NCBI RefSeq assembly: GCF_028858725.1
Contig: NC_084767.1
Coordinates: 2,097,501 to 2,161,500 of the forward strand
Reading direction: 5' to 3'
DNA: 64,000 bases
Source of the DNA: Colius striatus
Lineage: Eukaryota; Chordata; Aves; Coliiformes; Coliidae
The translations under genes were made by a program, and so were the position numbers. How positions within the stretch are numbered: the first letter of the stretch is position 1; the number at the start of each line of letters is the position of its first letter. Under the pieces are notes generated by a model that did no database searches, was not told the DNA's origin, and saw only the letters and a program-made list of their open reading frames with translations. Below are positions 1 through 12,900 of this stretch, in pieces.

Positions 1-1970
1 GCAGGAGCCCCAGCTTGATGGGGCTGCCTTCAGCCAAGGATCAGTTCCTCGCTGCAGTATTTCTTTCCTTTGAGCAGATCTAATTGAAATCAGATCTTTG
101 TGCTGCGTTGGGATTCCTCTGGCAGAGCCGGGCTTGGCATAGTTCTCTTTACCATTTTTTCTATTACTGTTAGTACCAATCACCAGAACAAGGCAGCAAG
201 GAACAGAAGAGAAAAGCAACATGCTGTGAAATTGCTGGAATAATTCAAAGGTTTCCACAGGAAGCATCATCTCCAAACGCTTGAACGCAGCCTCCCAGAT
301 ATAAATATAGTGCAGGAAAAGAGAGGGAGTGAAAAGCGAAGGAGAAAGAGATTTAGTGATATTAAGAAGCTAAAGCAATCAGAGTGATTTGTAAATTATA
401 CAGGCGGTGGGTTCCCCGTGCAACACGCTTCGTGTCATGCTGGAGGAACCAGCAGATGTCTCGATGGTGCTTAACAGCCTGTTTTAACCTGGGTCTATAT
501 TCTGTGGCACTCTCTTTGCTTTGTTTTAAGGGGTATCATTAGACTCCTCCTGTTTTTTTACTTGCCAAAAGTAAAAGTTGGGAAAGCAAAAGTTGATTAC
601 AGCATGAAACCTGGCTTGGTTCAAAGAGGCTACTTCAGCAGGTGCTGAGAGCAGCATCAGTGACATCCCCTTATTTATTGATATCTTTCAGTCATTCATA
701 GAGAGAGTTTGGTTTTGGCAGATGGCATTCATTCAGTATTATCCATTCAAGCTGATAGCAACTGTATTATTTTACTATCTCTAATGCTAAAATATGCTAT
801 ATATTAATATTTTAGAATGAAAAGTCAGTTCAATTATTTTAAGAAGCAAAGCCAGGTTATTTTCTAAGCCTGAATACACAGTTTTCCAACTTAATATTTT
901 GGTTCCTGGGTGTAATATACTTGATATGCAGAAGTGTACATTTTACGAATGGTTAAATAATTCTACACAAAAACTGTTTTTTAATGACAAAATAACCATT
1001 CAGTTAATCGTAATTTCCCAGAAGCAATGGTTATGGTTTTTGGAGAAAATGTTGTTTTGTTAGAAGAAATGGAGCAGCTTTCTGGCTTAGAAAACATCAT
1101 TTTGGAGTTTTTGTAGTTTGATTGAGCAATAAAAATACATTCTACACAGGAACATTTTAATGAAAATAATTTTTGTTTCATTTTGGCTGCATTTTTGTAA
1201 AGAGAAGGAGGAGACCTTCCTGCAACTAGTGCTTCTGAGAGGCCAACCATCCCCATGCCATCCGTGGGAGTAGCCGACTCTGGAAATGAATATTTAGGTC
1301 CTTGACGGTGGACAGCCAGGTTTGAAGCGTTTGCCTTAGGAAGTTGCCTTACAAGAGCAGAAAATCCATCCTCTTGTGTTCAGGAGCTCAGCAATATCTG
1401 GGAGCTCCCAGCACCCGCCGGACAGGCTCTCTTTGTCTGTAAACAAACTTCAGCTCGGCTCTCCTCCCTCCAGCTCTCTAATCCTTTGCATGAAATCATT
1501 ACCAGCTACTTGCAATGGACATGCCATTCTTCAGCTCACAATTATCGTTGTCAGCTTCATCCCTTCTCTGCTTAATCAGAGGCATTAGATTTCAGGTATT
1601 CATGAAAATGGAGAAGAGTTTTGAGGTTTCCAAATACTTCTTTTAATGAATCTTGTGATATTTTTAACAAAGAGGTCAGAAATACATAGTTGCTTCTTTT
1701 CTGAATGTTAACAATATACAGAAAAAGAAAGAAAGAAGGGGTGGGGGGAAGCAAGTTTCCAATGATTTTAGTCTGGTGACTGGATGTCCTTTGTGCATCT
1801 GTTCAAGTATTTTGTGGTTTGCATTTACGTCTGTATTTGCCCAATTTACAGCTTAAAAAAAAGTCAATAGTAATGCTATATTTTCATGAAACCAGCATTT
1901 TTTAACTGAGATCTCATGAGTAAATTAAATTTCATCCAAGCTGGATTACATCCAAGTTGGATTGCAGTTG

Positions 1971-2030
1971 CAGGCCCTGATCCTGCAAATGCTTATGGAT
2001 ACAAATATTCTTGCTTAGTTTATGCCTGAG
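1971..2030. repeat. Palindromic interspersed repeat, terminal fragment
   Basis: CAGGCCCTGATCCTGCAAAT then GCTTATGGATAC resembles the left end of the copy at 36901 (GGCCCTGATTCAG) followed by a GCTTA block. Short, so chance similarity is not excluded. Confidence 0.35.
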
Positions 2031-2044
2031 GCAGGGACTTGAGA

Positions 2045-2140
2045 GATCTGGAACCTAGTTCTAGGTTTGCTATAACCTCTTTCTTCCCCAAGTCCCTTAT
2101 TTGCTCTGAATCTCAGTTTCTACTACTTACTATAAAAATA
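2045..2140 (+). mobile_element. Possible MIR-like relic
   Basis: ATCTGGAACCTAGTTCTAGG, CCCCAAGTCCCTTATTTGCT and CTGAATCTCAGTTTCTACTA occur in MIR order. The match is diffuse and could be partly chance. A piece of the palindromic repeat family lies directly before it (1971-2030). Confidence 0.45.
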
Positions 2141-3607
2141 GAAACAAAGAGAAAAGATGTGCTAATATTGACAACTGACTTAATGTTTATGTTGCATGTA
2201 TTTTTCATATATATTTATGAGGTATCTCTTGCTATGGTCATATATGAGCTAAGAAATCATAAAATATAGAAAATATTGTGGTAAACCTGGACCTATTAGC
2301 TCTGCTTATCCCACAGTCTCCTCAAAACTAAGGTTAGTCTGTGATAGAAGAGTTCCTATTGAGGATTCATTGCTTTTCCTCTTGTTCTTTGATATGCTGT
2401 TGTTTCTAAAAGCCTCGTGCTCCCGGCATAGGCAGATAAGTTAAACAAGAGCATGGCTAAATTCTTCCATGCAGGTGACTCTCTTTTTAGTCTCTACTTC
2501 TTTAGGGCTGACAAAATGGAGCTACCATATTGCAAGCAAATAGTAATAATAGGAATAAATTCTAACACAGAACTTCAGAGAAGCAAACATTGCATCAAAC
2601 AAGGGAACCACTGGAGCGGGTGGCCACAAATGCAACATACAGAACAAAATTGCCCGCGTGGTTGAACAACGATCTTTGCTGTAGGCAGTTCTCTGGGCTA
2701 CAACATAAGGTAGTACATGGATTAAAAGAGGATCCTAAGCCTTGGAGACGTTAAATGTGACTTAATGTATTACTGCATGTCAGCTGGACTGCTGTGACTT
2801 GACTGTGTATCAACTCTGCCTCAACACCTTTCGTGCCAGGCACGGGGAAGTCATGCCACCCTATAACTGCCGTAAGGGCTAGGAGCTCGTATACTGGAGG
2901 TCACCATAGCTCAGCTGAGGTATCGCAGTTTGTTCTGCTGTGGTAATCTGGGCTTGTTCCTGAAACCCTGATGATCTGTGAAGGTCTCAGAGGTAACTTG
3001 AGGGAAAACAGGGAGGAGGAGATCATTCATTTTGTTGCAGCAAAATAAAATAGCAGCCTGCTAAGCCACCCTTATAAAAAGAGTTAGTGAAGAGATTGCC
3101 TACAGATAGATGGAAATATCTTCAGAATGATGTTTTTACTGTTCACCATAGTGTAGGTGATAGCACATATGGAGCAAGCAAGAAGGGGTCCCACTGCAAT
3201 AGACCCTGTGCAGGCAGGGTAGTAAAAATCAAAATCCCTGAAGAGTTCACAGTCAGCGATGATTAACCAGCCCAAGGGCCTGGAAAGTAAGAATGAAACA
3301 TACTGCTTAACCCTTCACTGGTCTGGAAACCAGTGTAGTGCATGGCATGCAACAAATTTCTTTCCAGTGTTCATTTTATCATGGGTGTTCTGCAACGTAG
3401 CAAACTCTGATCACTCTGCCCCAAAGTGGAACTGAAGTTCGTGTGATCAAGCCCAAGTGCTGGGAAGTGAATATGGCAAATAAATAAACAGATGGAAATA
3501 TTACTGTCTTTATGAAACTCAGGTCTGTGAGGTAATACAGCTTATCAGATATTGAACATTAGGTGTACAAAAATTATATGCATATATTCCTCACTGTTAA
3601 CACCAGA

Positions 3608-3629
3608 CATATATATATATATGTATATA
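3608..3629. repeat. (AT)n microsatellite
   Basis: Alternating A and T with one G interruption. Confidence 0.9.
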
Positions 3630-6600
3630 AAATAGTTTATTTTCTATATAAAGCCTATGCATCCAATGCATCTCTTTAAGTGCATTACATTTGTCTTCCT
3701 CTTCTCCAAACAGAAATGACTGCAGGACACAGACCTCCCTTCCAATCAATGTATGCACATCTCCTCCTTGAAAGAAGACCATTATCCTACAGTATTTAGG
3801 TGAAAAAGCACATGGTAGGATCTTAGAGTGGCTGTGGCAAAAAAAGATCCTCTGTGATTTATGCGAGGTGCGTTGGGAGCTGTCTGATGTGAAGTCAGCA
3901 GCTGAAGGGCAATGAATAATTCAGCACTAGGATCCGTCACATCATCTCTCTCCCCGTGTTATTGCTGTTTTTACGTAATTGCAGAGTGAAAAATAAATTG
4001 ATGTCATAAAGAAAGCTGCATCATTTGTCTGGAAATACACATGAGTTATAGGTACATTTCTGCTGCTTTGTGAGCCCTGTGTGATCTTACTGTGTGCAAA
4101 ATTAAAAATGTGTCTTTATTAACACCTTCTCTAGGGTTAGATGGGTGATCCATGCAGCGTGACATCTTTTACGTTGGTGATAGTAGCCCACATTGATAGA
4201 GAATGATGTCTCTGAATTGCTTCCTCCAAGCACTCCAGAGCTGTTGCCCTTGCTCTGTGCTTCCCTAGAAAAAAGCTTTAATGCAGACCTGGAATGGAAG
4301 TGTCTGCCTGCATCATAAGGGAAGTTTTGTTTGGTGAACTGCAGATGTAAAGCAGGGCAGAAGGGTTCACCTGCCTCAGAGGAGATTTGGAAAGAGAAGT
4401 TGCATACAATGTCACAAGGTTTTTTTTCTCCGTGCATCCAAAATAAAGAACCCAACAAAAAGATAGAATTTGGTCAGTGGGCTCATTGATTCTATACCAT
4501 ATGAAAAGCTCAGCTGGCTGGCTAGATTTGTACACACAGAGATAAACTCATACATCTCCTGCTTTCATAGTGTTCTTAGTGTTCATAGGAACTGGTGAGC
4601 AAAGAGCCAGTTCAAGGGATGCTTTGTGGAATGGGCTGACATGTTGTACTGACTTACAATGTTTAGGTTGTATAGGAACCTGGAGTGCTACAAAATTCTT
4701 GCATTTGAGTCCAAAAGTTTGGAGTTGGTCCCTTTCAGAAGCAGGTCTGAAAAGCAGAGATCAGACCAGGACCAAAGAGACTGGGACATAGGCTGGGAAA
4801 AGATCTGACTTATTTGTTCTCGTTTAATGGTGAAGAGTGCATCATCCATCATTGCATCTCAGTGTGACTTGTGCTTTGTGCTTTTCTTGCTCTTATTATT
4901 TCATATCTGGAAGAAAAAAAAAAACCCACAACCACAACTTTAGTGTAATTCTGCCATTTAATCTCAATTATTCCAAACAATGTCATAACCAGCCCCAGCC
5001 TCTGACTCTCCTGTCTTCCTTACATAGCACAGTCCCTTCTCTGTTCTTGACTTTGTCCTTGCCTCACTAACGTGAGGCTGATCTGAGCAAATGCTATTTC
5101 TTAGGAAAGTTCTTACTCAACAATGCAAGCTTTTCAAAGGAGAATGATTGCAATCTGTGAACTGAATTGGCAATGCAGGAAGATTAGAAGAAATGCTATG
5201 CAATACCCAGATCATGCCATTTTAATATCTAAAGATGATTGCTTTTAGGAAGGAGACAATAGGTTTAGCATAGAGGTGACAAAACATATTCTTTTTGCCT
5301 TTCCTCTTGGTAAACAAACTTCTTTCAGAAAAGAAATGAATTTGTATTATGCAACAGTGATGGAAAGGGGAAGATGTGGCACAGGGGCTGTCCTCCAGCT
5401 GGTGAGATAATAGGTATTTACCAATTGGAGCCGATGGGCTGCAGAGACCTTCTGATACCTTTTGTCTTGCAGGGCTTCACATTCTTTAAGTTAGGTTGTC
5501 AAAACTGAAGGGCTGTGTGGTTTCTTTTCATCCATATTAGCCGCTTTTCTCAAAGGCCAGGTCAGCTGGAAAAGTCTTCAGATTTAGGGTCAAGTGCCTC
5601 TCAGAAGCAGGTTTTAAAGGAGGGATGGCGAGCAGGAAGAGCAGCAGAGGGATGCTGAAACAAGGGAGAACAGCTAGAGTGATGCAATGTGAGAGGTAAT
5701 ATTGATTGGAAGAACATTGTACAGTTAACAGACGAGATCTACAATTCTAAACAGTTAATCAAAATACCTCTGCAAAAGGCTCATTTTGAGTTCTCAGCAT
5801 TTCTGGTGATCCTCTGAGTTCAGACTTCCCCAAACCTTCCCTAATTTGTCTCTGTTCTAGCCCTGCCTTGGAGGGTGGAGGTTGGTATATCAGACTTGGC
5901 TTTCTTACCATTCATACTGATGTTATTGCATCCTCAGAGAAAGAAACAACACCATTGTATACTCTGCTTTCCATCATTGAAGTAACAGAGGGCTAGGATA
6001 GGCTGATAATAGGAAAATGGGGATAACGTTATTACTTCTCAGGATGCTGGGGAAAAAGGCTTAACAGAAGAATTAAAAAAGGCAAGTGTAAAGATCACCA
6101 GCTGGACAGGGCAGTAGTCTTCTTGTTTATCAAACCTTCCACACAGAGTAAAACCCATGAGACTCGAGTAATGCTCACAGGTTTATTATTTCTAAAGAAC
6201 CAGCCCAATTCTTTGATTTTGCTTATGAGTTCCAGGCCTTCAGCACATGCATTTTTAACCCTTTCTCAAGCACAGGGACACTGTAAAACATCCTGCACTT
6301 ACTTTTTAGAAAAAGGGGAAAAAGAAAGAAGACAGAAACCTGGATTGTTACAAGGTTACTTAAGCCAAAGAACTGAATCTCTTTTAGAAGATGAAAGTTT
6401 GCCAGGCTCTCAGTAACATGGTGAGGTTTGGCAGCACTGAAGAAACTTTGCAGCTTCTTACCAGAATTCAAATAGGATAGAAAAAGAAAAATAATTCCAG
6501 GAGTTCTTTTTTCTTTTATTGCTACTGCCTCTGTTTTGGGGTTTATTTCCTGGGGGTGTTTTTGTGTGGTTGTTTGGTTTATTTTGTGGTTGGGGTTTTT

Positions 6601-9546
6601 TTTCTGCTGAGCCTATTGGTTTTATGCTGCAGGTGTGGCCCTCCACACCAGGTGATCCTCCCTCTTATTAGACCTTAGCCCAGGTTCTCCTGCTTCCTCC
6701 TGTGCTCTCAGGTCTTCCTCCTCATTATGGTCCTTCTGACAGAATTAGCAAGTGAGCTACTTCTAAGTCTTGCACCAACCTTCTTCTGATTGCAGCTGAA
6801 GGCAGCTCTGTCCTATTTTCCTTCGTCATCTCCTACTTCCAGCCAGTGTACCTGCCCCTGGAGGACAAAAGGTAAGTGACTATCTTATTTTCACTGGGAT
6901 ACACTTGCACCAAATGACTCTTGTTCCTTAATGCTGTTTATGACATAACAAATTGCAAGTCCAAGGCAGAGGTTACTACAGTGGTAAGAAATGGGAATGA
7001 CTTCCCTAGCTCAAGCAAAAGGCTATTTTTGTCTAGAATTCTTGGAAACTTGCTGATAATCAAAGTAAAATCTTGCCCATGTGAGCAACCCTTCAATATT
7101 TTTGCATGGAAATAAATGTGTGACAAAGCTCTGAAGTAAGAAGAGTTTGCATCTAGCTTCCAAAGACATTTATTTAAAATATGATGTTAAAAAAAACCCC
7201 ACAAACCACCTCCAGAAAGTGTCCTTTGTAATCTCTTGTTAGAAGAAGTGCTTTACCTTCTTGAAAATAAAATCTCAAGCAAATAACAACCTCCTCCTGC
7301 TCACCCCCATACCAGCAATCTTGAATCCTTCAGAGAGTGTAAATAATGAGGACTCAGTTGTCTTCATGGAGACGATAATGTTGTTCTTGAAAACACTTAA
7401 CTGAGGTCTAGGTTTTAAGGAATAATATTCCTTGGTGCATTATTGCTGTGAATTGTAAGTGCTGAGTTTCCAAGTACTTCCAAGAACATTAAAATGCAGA
7501 GTTTTCTTCTAATTTTTCGTCCATTAATGGATAAAGTCTACTGGGGTTTTGAATGCAAAGGTATCAGAAAAACACGTGGATATCTTATTTTGGTTTATAA
7601 GCAAAGTTTTCCTGAAGTAACTCATGTATTATAGATGGTCAGACAAAAATTAAAGTAGAACTGTCATTGGAGTTTTATCACATGTACCTGTGACACTAAG
7701 GAACGATATAATGTGATGCAGAATGTAGGTGAGAACAGTCTAATCTAAATGAGTAGTTGATGTTGTGTTCCTCTTCTGAGACTCAGCCTCTAACAGGCCC
7801 ATGAAAACTGTTGTAGATGCTTTCCTGATGTAGATGATAAGGTTGTTTCAGGTATGTGTTACCTGGACTATGCTCTCTAGGATCTGCTTGGGGTAGTGAA
7901 AAAGATTTACTCCTGATACCAGAATCATCTTGCACGAAACATATGGGGGGAAACTTTGACAATTGTGCAGTTGTGTCCTTGTGAGTTTAATTTGGAATCA
8001 AGCATATGTTTCCTGTAGAGCTTGTTATCACTGTTCAGGGAAGGGATCGAGGAAAGGGTTTGGTTTGGTTTTGTACCTGGTTTGGTTTTGGAGAAAGGTC
8101 TTTGTTTCCATTTGGATGAGCAACTGCAACACAGTATTGCTGAAACCAGAACACCTGGGCTCACCTGGCTTACTGGTTCCAGTTTGGTGTGAGTCCCAGG
8201 GATAAATAAATGCAATTCCTGAAGTTCAGTATGCCCAGAAAAATCTGCCAGGACCAAGCACGCCTGAGTCCGAGCTGTAGGAGTGTAACCTGTCTGCTTT
8301 GATGGCACCTAACTGAAACCAGAACAACAGGAGGCTGGAGCAGAGGTTTTCAGCTGTGACATTATTGCTTCTGCTGTTGTTAAAATACAGTATTACCACA
8401 AATTGTGGAGCGCAGGTTGCTAGCTTTGAGGCTCCAGTCTCAGTCTCCATGTACAGCACTTTCATTGATCCTTATCTAGACAAGCAACTTGTTTTGCTGC
8501 TAGGATTATAATCTTCTTTGAGTGAGTGATCAGCACAACCCGTGTTCTTTCCTCCAGCGCAAAAATATACACTAATTAAAAATGTTTCTAGGCAGCTGGC
8601 ACTGATGTGCAAGACAAAAAGAGGTTAAGCACTTCCATGGAGAGCAAAGGGAATCCTAATAACAGAAGAGTTTACAGTCAATCATTTAAGGTCAACACGA
8701 ATGCTTCAAGGTTTGAGTATTTTTGTTCATGTTGTTAATAAGAACCATTTAGAATATGACTCAAGCAAATTCTCTTCCCAGAAAACACAAGCCAAATGCA
8801 ACTGGAGCACTTAGTTCAAGCCTGTAATGTGGCATGCTAATTAGCCTGTAAAATTAATTAGTAGAAGGAAGAGTAACATACCATGGACAAAATTATTTGG
8901 TGACTTCAGTGGGAGAAGTGCCCGAATACCTGACTGTGGTGCTTAGATTGCCTTTTGATCTCAACTTCTGGAGTTCAAGTGCCAAACTTTATTAAAGATG
9001 AATTCTTAGAGACCATTTTTGAAACATGGCCAGCTGTTCCCAAGGGCAGATGAATCCAGTCTGCAGCCGAGGGAAAGGCGGCACTACACACCTTGCAGGG
9101 GGCAGCTTCGTAAGGCTGGAAACTTATGGCAGTGCTAAAATGAAGCTTCAGACCCTGTAACCCCACTTCTTCCAGCAAAGAGGTACCTGATTTCTGTTCT
9201 CATGACGTGGCTAAATGTTACTACCCCTTTGTACAGGGAGAGGAAAGAAAAAAAAAGTCAAGTCCTGTAAAGAATTGCCCTGTATTATGTCAGTCACTTG
9301 TGGATACTTATAGTTACAGAAAATAAAAGCACATCTTACTCCAAGCAGATACCTTGGTTATGGTTCTTCAATGGAGATTTGTTAACTGATTCTTTTAATT
9401 TTTTGTAGTCTCTGTAGTTGTCTTTTTTTTTTTCTGTTGTTCTAAGATAATATATTTCTTCTTTCCTTCAACTCCTACATCTTGCAGCCATCCCTACTGC
9501 TTCTCCTCCCTCAAATGCTGCAGTAGGCTACTATTTTTTTATGCAA

Positions 9547-9920
9547 TCATAGAATACTAGGAGTTGGAAGGGACCTCTAGAGATCATCCAGTCCAGACCC
9601 CTGCTAAAGGAGGTTCCCCTCGATCAGGTCACTCAGGAACACGTCCAGGCAGGTTTGAAAACCTCCAGAGAAGGAGATTCCACATCCTCCCTGGGCAGCC
9701 TGGGCCAGGGCTCCCTCACTCTCACAGCAAAGAAGTTTCTCTTTATGTTCAAATGGAACTTCTTGCATTCCAGGCTGTGCCCATTACTTCTTGTCCTATC
9801 ACTGACTGCTGCAGAAAAAAAGACTGGGCCCATCCTCTCAATACCCACCCTTTAGGTATTTATTTAGCTATTCTGCTGATAAGGTCCCCCCTTAGTCTTC
9901 TTTTATTGGGACTGAATACC
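9547..9920 (-). mobile_element. CR1 LINE, 5'-truncated 3' end
   Basis: The plus strand begins TCATAGAAT, then has GTTGGAAGGGACCTCTAGAG and continues through CCTGGGCAGCCTGGGCCAGG to AAGGTCCCCCCTTAGTCTTC. This is the reverse complement of the CR1 3' end. The element therefore sits on the minus strand and is truncated at its 5' end near 9920. A 180-codon open frame on the plus strand runs antisense through it and is not a gene. Divergence is modest compared with the other copies, except the one at 42823. Confidence 0.93.
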
Positions 9921-12900
9921 AGGATGAATTACAAATTGGGATATTTATGTAGTGATAAAGATATTTCACCGTATCATTGGCATAGTATTAAATATAATCT
10001 GGGAATATTTGATGTACATGTTGTCACCACTCTTCTGAGTAGTTCTGTTATTCTCGGTTTTCAGATGACAGGCCAGGGAAATCCACAAAGATCTTACAGA
10101 AACTGAGAGCGAGGTGTCTTAAGTAGTTTTCTGGTGCTCTGTCTATATCACTTGTCCACGGTGATAAGTGGGAAAAGGAGGACTGGTTCCAGGCTGAGAG
10201 AGTTTCTCAGTACATGCCCTGGTATCAGCTTGCTTGCACTAGGAGCTCTGTCCTAAGGAAAGCTCTGTCTCATGATCTTAGATATTTGTGGTCAAGCAGC
10301 TCTGCTACAGGTGGAAGGCAAAATCTCTCCCGCCTCAGGTAGAAACTGCTCCATTACCATTTTGTGTGCCTGGCATGGAGAGGTCAGATGGCTGAGGCAT
10401 ATCTGAAAATTAATATCTTTGTAGATCAAAACAGAGTTTCTCACTGGTTGTATCTGAGTAATGACATTAGTGTTTGCAAATGAGCACTTCACTAATGTAA
10501 AATAACTCCCTTTTTGGCCATACAGTTTTCTTGTATATGTAATGAATCTATTTAATAAAAGGAGCTTTATTTGCTCACTTTTGGGATAATGTCATTTGAG
10601 CTCATGACAATCTCCTCTCAAACAGTATCAGGTCAGAGTGGTTTGGGTGATGCTCCCAGAGTCCAAGCAGAGCTGTTTTCAGGGGCTTTCCTCTTCTCTT
10701 TTGTTTTTTTTTGGCAGATAGAGTACTGTATGCTGACCCAACATCATAGCAGGATGATCCTTTTCTTCCTTCACATATCTCCTCAGCTGCTGAGCAGCTG
10801 AAGAGCTGACAGAATTAAATTACATTGCTGCTGCTGCTATTAACAAAGAGTAAAGAGAAACTGTTACATCTGGCTCCACTTCTTTGCCAGAGTCTTCATT
10901 TAATTGTTTTCTAATTTGAAGAAAACCACAAATGACAAGATGAAACTGCTAGAAATGTAAATACAAGAGTCAAATTGCTCTTGTCAGATTTCTAGTTCAC
11001 AAACCGTGGTAATGTAATTCTGCATATCTGACCAATAAATAAGGGTTGCAGCGAGTGGTTGCTGTTGATTTCTCCCTCCAAATTTGCAGTCCCCTCACAG
11101 TCACAAAAATAGTTTTGTTTAAAAGAACATTGATCATGCTGAATTTGAGCATCCAGCCTGACAGCTGCAGACTTCTTCAGTGCATGCTCCAGGACAGTGT
11201 TCTTCCTTGGCAATTAAAGGGGAATCCAGATTGAGCTAACTGGAAAAGTTTCCATTATTTATTCTCTGCCACTTTTACAATGATTTTTATTTCCCAGCCT
11301 TTTTCATTTAGTCAGGTGATCATGAAATATATTTGAAGAATACAGAATGTTTCACAGACTGGTATGAAGGGTTATCCGATTTCTAAATGCATGATCAAAA
11401 GCCAGTAACTATGGACTTTCCTGAAAAAAATACAGGAAATAAATAGTAGAACTACTCAAAGGGTTTGTGCCTAATACATTTACAAAACTTTTGATCCTCA
11501 GGTAAGAAGTTCAGAGCAAAGTGTTCCTGAACAGTGTATTAGGGAAGAGTAATGCTTATCCTTTGAAGAGTGCTTATGAACTGCAAAGTCCACATTAGTT
11601 TTCAAACACTTCCTTAATCAAAAATAAGAAGCTGACAGTTAAAATACAGAAATGCAAACAAAATCTACAAGCTAACGTTTCTTTTCAGATTGATGTCTGA
11701 CACTTAGAAACTTATAGTCACGGTCCTGAGCTCCACTGGGCACATTTACACAGGCAAATAATGAAATCAATCACCACTAAGGGATTCCCTGGCTGAAAGA
11801 AATTCCCAGGTAATGTGAAGACCCTTTATTTCTTTATAAATACGTTGCAGCCTATCAGTGCTGGCAGTGTCTGGCAGATAGCTGACCCTTTGTGAGACGT
11901 CTCCACCGCAGCTTTGAATGACACAGTTGGCCAAGTCGCTGAAACTCCTATATTTCCTTTGAAGTTGCCCCATTGTAGAAGCTAACAACCTTACTGGATT
12001 GATCGCTATCTGCTGCACGGGTCAGCTAGCAGGTCGGTTTGAAGGACAGCTCAGCTCGTTGGGGCTGCAGAGTCATGTGTGGAGCATTATCAAAATGCTG
12101 CTTTTCCAATCTGTTTGAGTTTGGTTTGTTTGCTGCTGGAGTTCTTGCAGCAAAGCTAAACATTGCTCACGATGTGACTTAAACACGGAGCCCTGAGGGG
12201 GCAGAAGAGGAGCTCAGCCAACAAGCACCAGTAGAAAGTGCAGCTGTCACAGAAGAGAGAGAAGTTAAAAAGGGAAGGGGGGGGAAAAAAAAAAAAGGCT
12301 TGACTGTCCCTCAGGGGCAGGGGCTGCTGTCGTTCCAAATGCCGACAGCTTTCTAAACCTAAACCAAAGCTATAAAATATGAAATATAATGAACAAAAGT
12401 TGGCACCCACCCATGTGTAGCTGTCAACCTAATAAAAACAAAACTATCTGGCAGCTGGCACTTAGGTGCTGGGAGATGCTCTGGTCTCCTGCAGAACATG
12501 ACTTGCCTTTGCCTTCTACTTCTGGGTGTTTGCTACCTTGTAAAATGGGCACCAAAAAAAAGAGAAGTGTTTTTCTAGACCATTTGGGAGTCAATCTGAA
12601 GCGGGATTCATGGGGAAAAGGAACTGACCAGGCTTTCCCTATACAAGTGTTGGGGCAACTGTAAATCCTGTCTATGTTAATAATTCCAGACAATTAAATA
12701 AGTAGGTCAAAGCAGCTGATGATGGCACCCCTACATCTCTGTTCTGTGAGACAGGGATTTTACTCTGGATTAGATTTAGACTGAATTGGGCATCCTCATG
12801 TCACATGTGGTTTGAAGAGATCTGAGGAATTGGGCACTGATTTGGGCTTCATGTTCCACAAGAATGTGGGCCCCACTTGGCACTCACCTAGACTGGAGCA

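Larger units (their letters stand above)
1..9546. other. Intergenic desert, distal part
   Basis: No gene was recognised. Open frames are 60-130 codons, overlap on opposite strands and lack family resemblance. The region holds the repeat fragments near 1971-2140, an (AT)n run at 3608, a possible MIR scrap near 6010-6060, and an exon-like segment flanked by good splice signals at 6796-6871. An EBF-like motif lies at 9037-9047. The rest appears to be unique A/T-rich sequence. Confidence 0.75.

Noticed and set aside
9564..10106. A 180-codon open frame on the plus strand, the longest in the window
   Set aside because: Most of it is antisense sequence of the CR1 element at 9547-9920; the rest is desert sequence without family resemblance.
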